A stretch of DNA of 64,000 nt from Nocardioides zeae (GTDB taxonomy: Bacteria > Actinomycetota > Actinomycetes > Propionibacteriales > Nocardioidaceae): positions 1,488,001-1,552,000 of the forward strand of contig NZ_JAUTAN010000001.1 in the NCBI RefSeq assembly GCF_030818655.1, read 5' to 3'. Below, piece after piece: positions 8,080-15,486 of the stretch. The notes beneath the pieces are model-generated. The model had not been told where the DNA came from. It was given only the letters and a program-made list of their open reading frames with translations, and ran no database searches. Position numbers and translations under genes: made by a program. Positions within the stretch are counted from its first letter, which is position 1. Every line of letters begins with the position of its first letter.

Positions 8080-8907
8080 GTGAGCCCCTCAGCGTCGCGG
8101 CCGGCCACGGGGTACGCCTATCTCGACGGACCCCACGGCGAGCACCGCGCCCGTCCCCTCGCGTTCGCCCACCGAGGCGGCGCCGAGCACCCCGACCTGC
8201 GCGGTCTCGAGAACACGCTGCGCGCCTTCGAGCACGCGGTCGAGCTCGGCTACGGCTACCTCGAGACCGACGTGCAGGTGACGGCGGACGGCGAGCTCGT
8301 GGCGTTCCACGACACGATGCTCGACCGCGTCACCGGCACGACGGGGTCGATCGGCGAGCTCACCGCCGCCGAGGTGGCCGCCCTGCACGTCGGGGCCGGC
8401 GGGCGCGTGCCGCTGCTCGCCGAGCTCGTCGAGCGCTTCCCCACGGTGCGCTTCAACATCGACCTCAAGTGCGACCGCTCCCCCGCGGCCCTCGCCGCGT
8501 TCGTCGCCGAGCACGACCTCTGGGACCGCGTGCTCGTCGGCTCCTTCGCCCGCCGGCGCATCGCGGAGTTCCGCCGTCGCACGCAGCGGCGGGTGCCGAC
8601 GGCCGCCCACCGCGGCGAGATCCTGGCCTATCTCGCCCTGCCCGCCCGGCTCGCCCGCTGGGCCACGCCGGGCCGTCCGGCCGCGCTGCAGGTGCCGGTA
8701 CGCCGCGTGCTCCCCGTCGTCACGCCCCGTCTCCTCCGTCGCGCCCATGCCGCCGGGCTCCACGTGCACGTGTGGACCGTCGACGAGCCCGCGGAGATGC
8801 GACGGCTGCTCGACCTGGGGGTCGACGGCCTCATGACCGACCGCACCGACCTGCTGCGTGCCGTGCTCGAGGAGCGTGGCGCGTGGCCCGGCGAGGAGGA
8901 CCGATGA
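8080..8907 (+). CDS. Glycerophosphodiester phosphodiesterase
   Basis: A 275-residue enzyme of the GDPD family, which cleaves glycerophosphodiesters to glycerol 3-phosphate and an alcohol. The AHRGG motif at about residues 30-34, ENTLRAFEHAVELG, the metal-binding LETDVQ and the FHD pair are present, followed by FNIDLK and the late VHVWTVDEPAEM and DGLMTD segments. No signal peptide is visible, so it is cytoplasmic. The GTG start has only a weak ribosome binding site. It overlaps the following permease by four bases (ATGA). Confidence 0.9.
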   Translation: MSPSASRPATGYAYLDGPHGEHRARPLAFAHRGGAEHPDLRGLENTLRAFEHAVELGYGYLETDVQVTADGELVAFHDTMLDRVTGTTGSIGELTAAEVAALHVGAGGRVPLLAELVERFPTVRFNIDLKCDRSPAALAAFVAEHDLWDRVLVGSFARRRIAEFRRRTQRRVPTAAHRGEILAYLALPARLARWATPGRPAALQVPVRRVLPVVTPRLLRRAHAAGLHVHVWTVDEPAEMRRLLDLGVDGLMTDRTDLLRAVLEERGAWPGEEDR

Positions 8908-10277
8908 CCACCACCGAGGCACCTGCGGTGAGCAGCCCCTACGCGGGTCGCCGCTGGCCCGTCGCCGCCTGGGGCCTGTGGGACTGGGGGTCGGCGGCCT
9001 TCAACGCCGTGATCACGACCTTCGTCTTCACCGTGTACCTCACGGCGGAGGACGACGCGGGCGAGCCGCTCTTCGGCTCCGGCGTCGACACCAAGCTGGG
9101 GTGGGCGCTCGCCGCGGCGGGCCTGCTCATCGCCCTGCTGGCCCCGCTGACCGGCCAGCGCGCCGACCGCTCGGGCCGCCGCACGTTCTGGCTCGCGGTC
9201 CACACCGGCGTCGTCGTGGTCGCGTCCGCCCTCATGTTCCTCGTGACGCCCGAGCCCAGCATGTTGTGGCTCGGCCTCCTCCTGCTCGCCGCGGGCAACG
9301 TCTTCTTCGAGCTCGCCTCGGTCAACTACAACGCGATGCTCAACGAGATCTCGACCCCGGCGACCGTCGGGCGCATCTCAGGCCTGGGCTGGGGCCTGGG
9401 CTACCTCGGCGGCATCGTGCTGCTGCTGTTCGTCTACTTCGGGTTCATCAACCCCGAGGTCGGGCTGTTCGGCGTCACCGGCGAGGACGGCCTCGACGTC
9501 CGGGTGACCATGCTGGCCTGCGCCATCTGGACCGCTGTCTTCTCCCTCCCCGTGATCCTGACGATCCGCGACGCCCCCCGGGGCGCCTCCGAGCGGGTCG
9601 CCGGCCCCCGGACGGGGATCGTCGCGTCGTACCGGCACCTCTTCGCGACGGTCGCCGACCTGTGGCGCTCCGACCGCAACACCGTCTACTTCCTCGGTGC
9701 CTCCGCCGTCTTCCGCGACGGCCTCGCGGGCGTGTTCACGTTCGGCGCCGTGCTGGCGGCCGGCAGCTTCGGGTTCTCCGCCGGCGGCGTCATCATCTTC
9801 GGCGTCGCCGCGAACGTCGTCGCGGGCATCGCCACGATCCTGTTCGGGCTGCTGGATGACCGCATCGGTCCCAAGCGGGTCATCGTGGGGTCGCTGTCCG
9901 CGATGTGCGTCGCCGGGCTCGTGCTGTTCGTGCTGCACGACGGGGGGAGCACCGTCTTCTGGATCTTCGGCCTCGTGCTCTGCATCTTCGTCGGCCCCGC
10001 CCAGTCGGCCTCGCGGTCGCTCCTCGCCCGCCTCATCCCCGAGGGCCGCGAGGGCCAGGTCTTCGGCCTCTACGCCACCACGGGCCGCGCCGCCAGCTTC
10101 CTCGCCCCCACCGCGTGGGCCCTGGCGCTCACCATCGCCGCCGGGGTCACGGGGCGGTCCGCGGACGACGTGCAGTACGCCGGGATCCTCGGGATCCTGG
10201 TCGTGCTTCTCGCCGGGCTGCTCCTGCTGCTGCCGGTCCGGGCACCCGAGCCGGGGCAGCCGCGCCCGACGGCCTGA
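8904..10277 (+). CDS. MFS transporter, UMF1-like
   Basis: A 457-residue permease with about 12 transmembrane helices, of the UMF1/Atg22-like branch of the major facilitator superfamily. The family-typical start (WGLWDWGSAAFNAVITTFVF) and FYNAMLNEI-like NYNAMLNEI segment after helix 4 are seen. The GRISGLGWGLGYLGG loop is also characteristic. Coupling to the glycerophosphodiesterase by overlap suggests a shared role, perhaps glycerophosphodiester or breakdown-product transport, but the substrate is not known. Confidence 0.85.
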   Translation: MTTTEAPAVSSPYAGRRWPVAAWGLWDWGSAAFNAVITTFVFTVYLTAEDDAGEPLFGSGVDTKLGWALAAAGLLIALLAPLTGQRADRSGRRTFWLAVHTGVVVVASALMFLVTPEPSMLWLGLLLLAAGNVFFELASVNYNAMLNEISTPATVGRISGLGWGLGYLGGIVLLLFVYFGFINPEVGLFGVTGEDGLDVRVTMLACAIWTAVFSLPVILTIRDAPRGASERVAGPRTGIVASYRHLFATVADLWRSDRNTVYFLGASAVFRDGLAGVFTFGAVLAAGSFGFSAGGVIIFGVAANVVAGIATILFGLLDDRIGPKRVIVGSLSAMCVAGLVLFVLHDGGSTVFWIFGLVLCIFVGPAQSASRSLLARLIPEGREGQVFGLYATTGRAASFLAPTAWALALTIAAGVTGRSADDVQYAGILGILVVLLAGLLLLLPVRAPEPGQPRPTA

Positions 10278-10319
10278 GACGGTCCCGGCCGGCGGGGCGC
10301 CGGTCCGCGGCGAGTTTCG

Positions 10320-10345
10320 GGAATCGTCGCGCGGCCAGTACCGTT
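10320..10345 (+). promoter_or_regulatory. Sigma-R/SigH-type promoter of rbpA
   Basis: GGAAT (10320-10324), then exactly 18 bases, then GTT (10343-10345) matches the GGAAT-N18-GTT consensus of the thiol-stress sigma factor SigR/SigH. In Streptomyces rbpA is a known SigR target, which supports the reading. A TTGACA at 10344-10349 overlaps and could serve a housekeeping promoter, but no good -10 follows. Confidence 0.75.
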
Positions 10346-10404
10346 GACAACTTGGCGCAGCAATGCGTCACCCCGAACGAGGACCGGAGAGGTGGAGGTG
10401 CCGC

Positions 10405-10773
10405 ATGGCTGAGCGCACGCTGCGAGGGGCACGACTGGGGGGTCAGAGCTTCGAGGACGAGCGCGGCATCGAGTTCGCCGCCCGCCAGCAGGTCGGGTAC
10501 CGCTGCAAGCAGGGCCACGAGTTCGAGATCACGATGTCGGTCGAGGCGGACATCCCCGCGGTGTGGGAGTGCCCGCGCTGCGGGTCCGAGGGCCTGAGCA
10601 CCGCCGGCATCCTGCCGGAGGAGAAGGCCGAGAAGCCGGCCCGCACGCACTGGGACATGCTGCTGGAGCGCCGCTCCGAGACCGAGCTCGAGGAGATCCT
10701 CACCGAGCGTCTCGAGCTGCTGCGCGGCGGCGAGATCGGCCCGGCGCACCTGCACCGCACCCGCAAGGGCTGA
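10405..10773 (+). CDS. rbpA: RNA polymerase-binding protein RbpA
   Basis: A 122-residue transcription factor that binds the principal sigma factor and RNA polymerase and stabilises open complexes. The N-terminal tail (MAERTLRGARLGGQSFEDERG), the four-Cys or Cys/His zinc-like core (YRCKQGHEF ... WECPRCGSEG), a basic linker and the C-terminal sigma-interaction domain (RTHWDMLLERRSETELEEIL) are all present in order. ATG 10405 gives the family's N-terminus. In-frame upstream codons would add an unrelated tail. It stands opposite the fxsA-ppm-lnt block, the order also seen in mycobacteria. Confidence 0.97.
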   Translation: MAERTLRGARLGGQSFEDERGIEFAARQQVGYRCKQGHEFEITMSVEADIPAVWECPRCGSEGLSTAGILPEEKAEKPARTHWDMLLERRSETELEEILTERLELLRGGEIGPAHLHRTRKG

Positions 10774-10794
10774 GCCCCCGGCGGGCGTCGCGGA

Positions 10795-11349
10795 TCAGTC
10801 CTCGACGACCTCGCCCTGCACGACGTCCCCACGACCGTCCGGCCTCCGGCCGGGCCCGGTGGTGGGCCACGAGCCCGTCGGTACGCCGTACCGACGGGCT
10901 CGTCGCATCAGCAGGGCCCGCACGGGCGTGCGTACGAGACGCCGTCCGAGCACGAGCAGCAGCCCGACGAGCCCGTTGACGAGTCCCGGCAGGATCAGCA
11001 GCACGGCACCGACGAAGACGAGGACGCCGTCGAGCAGCTCGTCCGCGGGCGGGCGGCCCTCGCGCGTCGCGGCCATCGCCGCCTGCCAGGAGCGACGCCC
11101 CGCGCGGGCGAGCATGACGAAGCCGAGCACGGTCGAGCCGAGCACGAGGAGCACGGCGAGGGGCACCCCGACGAGGTCGGCCACCAGCAGGAACGCACCG
11201 ACCTCGACGACGACGCCGACCAGCAGCGGGAGCGTGAGCCTCAGGGCCCGCAGGCGCGCCCGTCGCACGGTGCCGGGCGGCAGGTCCTGCCCCGCCGCCG
11301 GACCGGGTCCGTGGGCGGGGTCGGGCCCGGCCCCCAGGGGGTGGCTCAC
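10795..11349 (-). CDS. FxsA-family membrane protein
   Basis: A 184-residue membrane protein of the FxsA family (cytoplasmic-membrane proteins named for suppressing phage exclusion in E. coli). Hydrophobic helices lie at about residues 37-60, 64-84 and 106-130. The typical [31 protein letters not shown] segment joins the last two. Its function in actinobacteria is not established. The GTG start overlaps the ppm stop by four bases, so it ends the lnt-ppm-fxsA unit. It converges on rbpA without a clear terminator. Confidence 0.85.
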   Translation of the reverse strand: MSHPLGAGPDPAHGPGPAAGQDLPPGTVRRARLRALRLTLPLLVGVVVEVGAFLLVADLVGVPLAVLLVLGSTVLGFVMLARAGRRSWQAAMAATREGRPPADELLDGVLVFVGAVLLILPGLVNGLVGLLLVLGRRLVRTPVRALLMRRARRYGVPTGSWPTTGPGRRPDGRGDVVQGEVVED

Positions 11350-12108
11350 GACGCGCGGCGACGGTCGCGGAAGCGGCGCAGCTGGCTGCGACGCTCGCGC
11401 AGGCCCCAGCGGGTGATGCGGGACAGCGACTCGGAAGCCACGGAGCCCGTCATCTTGGAGTCGCCGCGCTCGCGCTCGACGAACTCGATGGGCACCTCGA
11501 CGACCCGCAGGCCGTTCTTCACGGTGCGCCAGGTCAGGTCGGTCTGGAACACGTAGCCCGTCGACTCCACCGAGGCGAGGTCGATCTTCTCGAGCGTCGT
11601 GCGCCGGAAGAGGCGGTAGCCGGCCGTCGCGTCGCGCACCTTCATCCCCAGCAGCAGCCGGACGTAGAGGTTGCCGCCGCGCGACAGCAGCATCCGCGAC
11701 CGCGGCCAGTTGACGACGGAGCCGCCCGGCACCCAGCGGGAGCCGATGACGAGGTCCGCGCTCTCCAGCGCCCCGAGCAGGCGGCCCAGCTGCTCCGGCT
11801 GGTGGGAGCCGTCGGCGTCCATCTCACCGATCACGTCGTAGCCGCGCTCGAGCGCCACGGCGAAGCCGTGCAGGTACGCCGCGCCGAGGCCCTCCTTGGC
11901 CGTGCGGTGCACCACGGTGACGGCGGGGTCGGCCGCGGCCAGCTCGTCGGCCAGGCGTCCGGTGCCGTCCGGGGAGCCGTCGTCCACGACGAGGACGTCG
12001 AGGTCGGGGCTGCGCGGCGCGCAACCGACCGACGATCCGCTCGATGTTGAGCGCCTCGTTGTAGGTGGGGACGACGATGACTCCTCGCCCGAGACCGCCG
12101 TTGGTCAT
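11346..12108 (-). pseudogene. Polyprenol monophosphomannose synthase (ppm), frameshifted
   Basis: A GT2 glycosyltransferase that makes polyprenyl-phosphomannose from GDP-mannose, the donor for lipoglycans and protein mannosylation. The N-terminal 35 codons ([20 protein letters not shown]) are in one frame and everything from [17 protein letters not shown] onward, including [13 protein letters not shown] and the basic C-terminus, is in the next. The total length (763) is not a multiple of three. A C4 run (G4 at 12006-12009 on the plus strand), where C3 would restore the frame, is the obvious break. Apart from this the gene is intact, so a sequencing error or a recent slip is likely. It overlaps lnt and fxsA by four bases each. 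Confidence 0.85.
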
Positions 12109-13763
12109 CCGACTCTCTCCCTCGTGGTCGTCGCGGGACCCGCCCCCGCGGCGTCGTGCGCGTCGGCCCGCTCGTCCGGGGCCTCGCCGGCGGGGTCCTG
12201 TCCGCCGGAAGGCGTCATGCTACGTCGCCGGATCCGGCCCCGGAGCAGCCCACCCAGGGCGGCGAGGACCGTGGTGGCACCGAGCACGAGCGCGATCCCC
12301 GCGCCGTACCGCATCGCCGGCGTGACCGCGTCGTTGAGCACGACCTCGCCGGCGACGACACCCTGGGTGCGCCGGTCGATGGTGCCGGCGACCGAGCCGT
12401 CGGGGCGGATGATCCCGCTGACGCCGTTGATGGCGGCCACGACGAGGTACTTGCCCGACTCCAGCGCCCGCATCCGCGTCATCTCGAACTGCTGGTCCAC
12501 CTGGTGGGTGCGGATGAACATCGCGTTGCTCGTCTGCACGATGAGCATCTCGGCGCCCGCACCGACCTGCGCGCGGAACCCGTCGTCGTAGGCGACGTCG
12601 AAGCAGATCGCGTTGCCCACCTCCACTCCGGCGACGTCGAGCGGTGTGGTGCGCTGGCCGGAGAGCATGTCGCGGGGGATGAGGTCGAAGTCCTCGACCA
12701 CCGAGGTGAACCAGGCGTTGCGGAACGGGATGTACTCGCCGAAGGGCACGGGGTGGCGTTTGGCGTAGCGGTCCCCCGGACCGGTCGTCGGGTCCCACAC
12801 GATGCCCTGGTTGAGGACCTGCTCGTCGTCGACCGCGTCGACCATGCCGCCCACGACCACCGGCACGCCCACCGCGGACACCGCGGCGTCGATCTCGGTG
12901 CGGGTGCGGCCGTCGAGGAAGGGGTCGACGGCCGTGGAGTTCTCGGGCCAGACGACGAACCGCGGCTCCGGCTCCTCCCCGGCGTCGACGGCGGCACCGA
13001 GCTCGATGGTCGTGTCGACGTGGTTCTGCGTCACCTCGCGGTGCACCGGCACCACGTCGTCCCCGGCGCCCGGCACGTCGCCCTGCACGGCGGCGACCTC
13101 GACGACCTCCCCGTCCTGCGGCACCTCGTAGGGGCGCACCGCGGCGAGCAGCACGACGGCGCCGACGGCGAGGTACGGCGCGACCAGTCCCCCGACGACC
13201 CGTCGGTCCCGCAGGGCGGCGGTCCGGCCGGTACGGCGCAGCTCCGCCACCCGCACGACCACCCAGGCCGTCAGGGTGCCGAGCAGGGCCACGACGAACC
13301 CGACGCCGGCGGTGCCGACGTAGGGCAGGAGCGGCGCGAAGCCCGTGTCCATGACGCCGAACGCCAGCCGGCCCCACGGGAAGCCACCGAAGGGCCACCC
13401 GGCCCGCAGCTCCTCGTAGGAGACCCAGGCGGCGGCCACCCAGACCGGCCAGCCGGGCAGGCGCTGCACCAGGGCCACGACGGGACCGAGGAGGAGGAAG
13501 TACGCCGTCTCGATGAGCGACAGCGCGATCCAGGCGTCGGTCCCGACCGCCCGCATCCACCAGAGCAGGGAGAAGGAGAACACGCCGCCGAAGACCACGC
13601 CGAGCGCCGCCGCGGCCGGCAGGCGTACGCCGCGGAGCGCGAGCGTGAGGCCGAGGAGGGCGAGCGGTCCGGCCAGGACCAGGCCGACCGGGGCGAACAT
13701 GCAGGTCGTCACGGCGCCCGCGACCGCGGCGAGACCCGCGCGACGGCGGAAGGAGACGACCAC
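12105..13763 (-). CDS. lnt: Apolipoprotein N-acyltransferase
   Basis: A 552-residue membrane enzyme that adds the third acyl chain to the N-terminal Cys of lipoproteins. The first about 210 residues hold six or so transmembrane helices. The rest is a nitrilase-fold domain with the catalytic triad Glu274 (VVWPENST), Lys335 (RYAKRHPVPFGEY) and Cys387 (NAICFDV). A final helix precedes a basic, disordered tail. In M. tuberculosis Lnt and Ppm are fused in one protein. Here they are separate genes joined by an ATGA overlap. The GTG at 13763 is the best guess for the start because no ATG is in frame nearby. Confidence 0.9.
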   Translation of the reverse strand: MVVSFRRRAGLAAVAGAVTTCMFAPVGLVLAGPLALLGLTLALRGVRLPAAAALGVVFGGVFSFSLLWWMRAVGTDAWIALSLIETAYFLLLGPVVALVQRLPGWPVWVAAAWVSYEELRAGWPFGGFPWGRLAFGVMDTGFAPLLPYVGTAGVGFVVALLGTLTAWVVVRVAELRRTGRTAALRDRRVVGGLVAPYLAVGAVVLLAAVRPYEVPQDGEVVEVAAVQGDVPGAGDDVVPVHREVTQNHVDTTIELGAAVDAGEEPEPRFVVWPENSTAVDPFLDGRTRTEIDAAVSAVGVPVVVGGMVDAVDDEQVLNQGIVWDPTTGPGDRYAKRHPVPFGEYIPFRNAWFTSVVEDFDLIPRDMLSGQRTTPLDVAGVEVGNAICFDVAYDDGFRAQVGAGAEMLIVQTSNAMFIRTHQVDQQFEMTRMRALESGKYLVVAAINGVSGIIRPDGSVAGTIDRRTQGVVAGEVVLNDAVTPAMRYGAGIALVLGATTVLAALGGLLRGRIRRRSMTPSGGQDPAGEAPDERADAHDAAGAGPATTTRERVG

Positions 13764-14097
13764 GAGGAGAACGTAGCCCAGGGGACGCACCGGTGGGCAT
13801 CGCGACCGGGGCCCATCGCGGGGCTCGCCGGGGGTTCCAGCAGGACGGAGGGGGTCGCCACGGCCTTCGGACCGACGTGGTCCCGACCGGATGCCAGGCT
13901 CACGAAGTTGTCTACGGACCGCGGACCCCCTCCGCATCCACCACCACGGTGCAGCTCCCTGGTGACCGTGCGGACCGACCGGGAAGTGGTGCGCGACCCG
14001 TCGGCCCACCCGCTCGCGCTCCAGGACCCCACGCGCGTGCTGCTCAGGTGAACGCGGGCCAGCCTCCCGGTGACCGACGGGTGGTGTCAACCTGGGG

Positions 14098-14132
14098 CTG
14101 ACCTGCGACGACGAGGTGTCATCGCAGGTCAG
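14098..14132. repeat. 11-base perfect inverted repeat
   Basis: CTGACCTGCGA (14098-14108) and TCGCAGGTCAG (14122-14132) are separated by 13 bases. It could be a terminator for either flanking unit or an operator for the divergent lnt promoter. It does not resemble the nearby 14180 palindrome. Confidence 0.6.
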
Positions 14133-14179
14133 CGAGCATGCGCTGGGCTCGCAGTTCAGCGGACGAATTTCCGGGCGAT

Positions 14180-14204
14180 CGGCGTGTCGTGCCACGACAC
14201 GCCG
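14180..14204 (-). terminator. Perfect 25-base palindrome after the kam operon (likely terminator)
   Basis: CGGCGTGTCGTG, one base, and its perfect reverse complement, 33 bases beyond the kal stop codon. Position and strength fit a terminator for the kdd-kamD-kamE-kal transcript, although the one-base centre would open to a larger loop in RNA. It could instead be a protein-binding site. Confidence 0.6.
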
Positions 14205-14236
14205 CACAGATGCGCTAACCCTCCGACCACTGTCGG

Positions 14237-14665
14237 TCAGGCGGGGTCGGGGCCGGGCACGACGACCGTGCCCCGGGCCGTGGTCGCGACGAGCGGCGGG
14301 TCCACGGGCCGGCTCGCCCCCGGCCGCTCGGCCGTCGGCTCGCCGCGCGCGACGACGCTCAGCACGAGGTCGAGATCTCGCGAGCGTCGGCCGACCCGCA
14401 CGAGCTCGGCGCGCACCTCGACGACGTCGCCGGCCCGCACCGGGGCGTGGAAGCGCACGTCGGCGTAGCCCGCGAAGAGCCCCTCGTCCCCGTCGGTGCG
14501 GATGCACATCTCCGTGGCCACGTCGCCGAACAACGCGAGCCCGAACGCACCGTCGACGAGGCCTCCGGCGTAGTGGGCGTGGCCGTGGTCGACGTAGCGC
14601 CGGTGGACGACGAGGGTGCCGACCCGGGGGTCCTCCCCCGCGACCGCGTCGACCCGGCCGCTCAC
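14237..14665 (-). CDS. kal: 3-aminobutyryl-CoA ammonia-lyase (Kal-like hotdog protein)
   Basis: A 142-residue hotdog-fold protein. In lysine fermentation Kal removes ammonia from L-3-aminobutyryl-CoA to give crotonyl-CoA. The segments DHGHAHYAGGLVDGAFGLALFGDVATEM, RTDGDEGLFAGYADVRFHAPVRAGD and the following ELVRVGRRSRDL match the layout I recall for clostridial Kal. The assignment rests on that and on its place behind kamE, which it overlaps by four bases (GTGA). The GTG start at 14665 is fixed by the overlap. A longer in-frame extension exists but is out of family. Confidence 0.82.
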   Translation of the reverse strand: MSGRVDAVAGEDPRVGTLVVHRRYVDHGHAHYAGGLVDGAFGLALFGDVATEMCIRTDGDEGLFAGYADVRFHAPVRAGDVVEVRAELVRVGRRSRDLDLVLSVVARGEPTAERPGASRPVDPPLVATTARGTVVVPGPDPA

Positions 14666-15486
14666 GCCGCGCTCCGCACGTGGTGGACCAGGTAGCTCGC
14701 CACCTCGGCCGGGGTCGTGCCGCGGGCGAAGATGCGGTCGACACCGAGCTCGTCCGCCATCCGCTCGTCGAAGCGGGGACCGCCGACGACGAGGAGGGGC
14801 CGCCGCTCGGGAGCACACGCCTCGCGGAACGCCGCCGACATCTCACGGGTGTTGAGCAGGTGGGCGTCGCGCTGGGTGACCACCTGCGACACGAGCACCG
14901 CGTCGGCCTGCTCGGCGAGGGCGACCTCGACGAGGCGTGGCACCGCGACCTGGGCGCCGAGGTTCACCACCTTGATCTCACGGTGGTACTCCAGGCCCTT
15001 CTCCCCCGCGAAGCCCTTGATGTTGAGGATGGCGTCGATGCCCACCGTGTGGGCGTCGGTGCCGATGCAGGCGCCGACGACGACGAGGCGACGGCGCAGG
15101 CGCTCGCGGATCGCCAGGTCGACCTCCTTCGACCCGAGCAGCGGGTAGTCACGCTCGACGACCTCGACGGCGCCGGTGTCGACGAGGTGGCGGACCTTGC
15201 CGTAGACCACGAAGAAGGTGAAGTCGGGCCCCATGGGCTTGGCGTGCACCACCATCGCGGGATCCATGCCCATCTTCCGGGCCAGCTGCTCGGCGGCTCC
15301 CTCGGCGACCTTGTCGTGGGGCAGCGGCAGGGTGAAGGAGACCTGCACCATGCCGTCACCCGTGGTGTCGCCGTAGGGACGCACGAGGCGGCCCTCCCGT
15401 GCGGGAGCCGCGCCCGGGGCAGGTGCGGCGGGGACGGGGGCGGCGGGGACAGGGGCGGCGGGGACAGGGGCGGACAGCTGCGTCAT
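14662..15486 (-). CDS. kamE: Lysine 5,6-aminomutase, beta subunit
   Basis: A 274-residue cobalamin-binding subunit. With KamD it moves the terminal amino group of beta-lysine (or D-lysine) using adenosylcobalamin and PLP. The B12 motif DxHxxG is DAHTVG at residues 144-149. Lys157, eleven residues after the motif His, stands where the PLP-binding lysine (Lys144 of the Clostridium enzyme) is known. The dimerisation domain is at about residues 32-130. Residues 6-28 are a low-complexity Pro/Ala/Val stretch coded by a tandem repeat, not part of the family core. It overlaps kamD by four bases. Confidence 0.93.
   Translation of the reverse strand: MTQLSAPVPAAPVPAAPVPAAPAPGAAPAREGRLVRPYGDTTGDGMVQVSFTLPLPHDKVAEGAAEQLARKMGMDPAMVVHAKPMGPDFTFFVVYGKVRHLVDTGAVEVVERDYPLLGSKEVDLAIRERLRRRLVVVGACIGTDAHTVGIDAILNIKGFAGEKGLEYHREIKVVNLGAQVAVPRLVEVALAEQADAVLVSQVVTQRDAHLLNTREMSAAFREACAPERRPLLVVGGPRFDERMADELGVDRIFARGTTPAEVASYLVHHVRSAA
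15426..15470. repeat. 15-base tandem repeat within kamE
   Basis: Three copies of the unit CGGCGGGGACAGGGG (the first with one change) at 15426-15440, 15441-15455 and 15456-15470. They encode Pro-Val-Pro-Ala-Ala repeats at the N-terminus of KamE. Copy number could vary without loss of frame. Confidence 0.85.

Larger units (their letters stand above)
13764..14236. other. 473-base intergenic region between lnt and the kam operon
   Basis: No convincing gene. It should contain the lnt promoter and the end of the kal-kamE-kamD-kdd transcript. It holds two strong inverted repeats, listed separately (14098-14132 and 14180-14204). A 28-codon plus-strand reading frame ending near 14051 is too short to support. 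Confidence 0.6.

Noticed and set aside
13963..14051. A 28-codon plus-strand frame starting at a GTG
   Set aside because: It is too short, lacks a clear ribosome binding site and has no similarity that I recognise.
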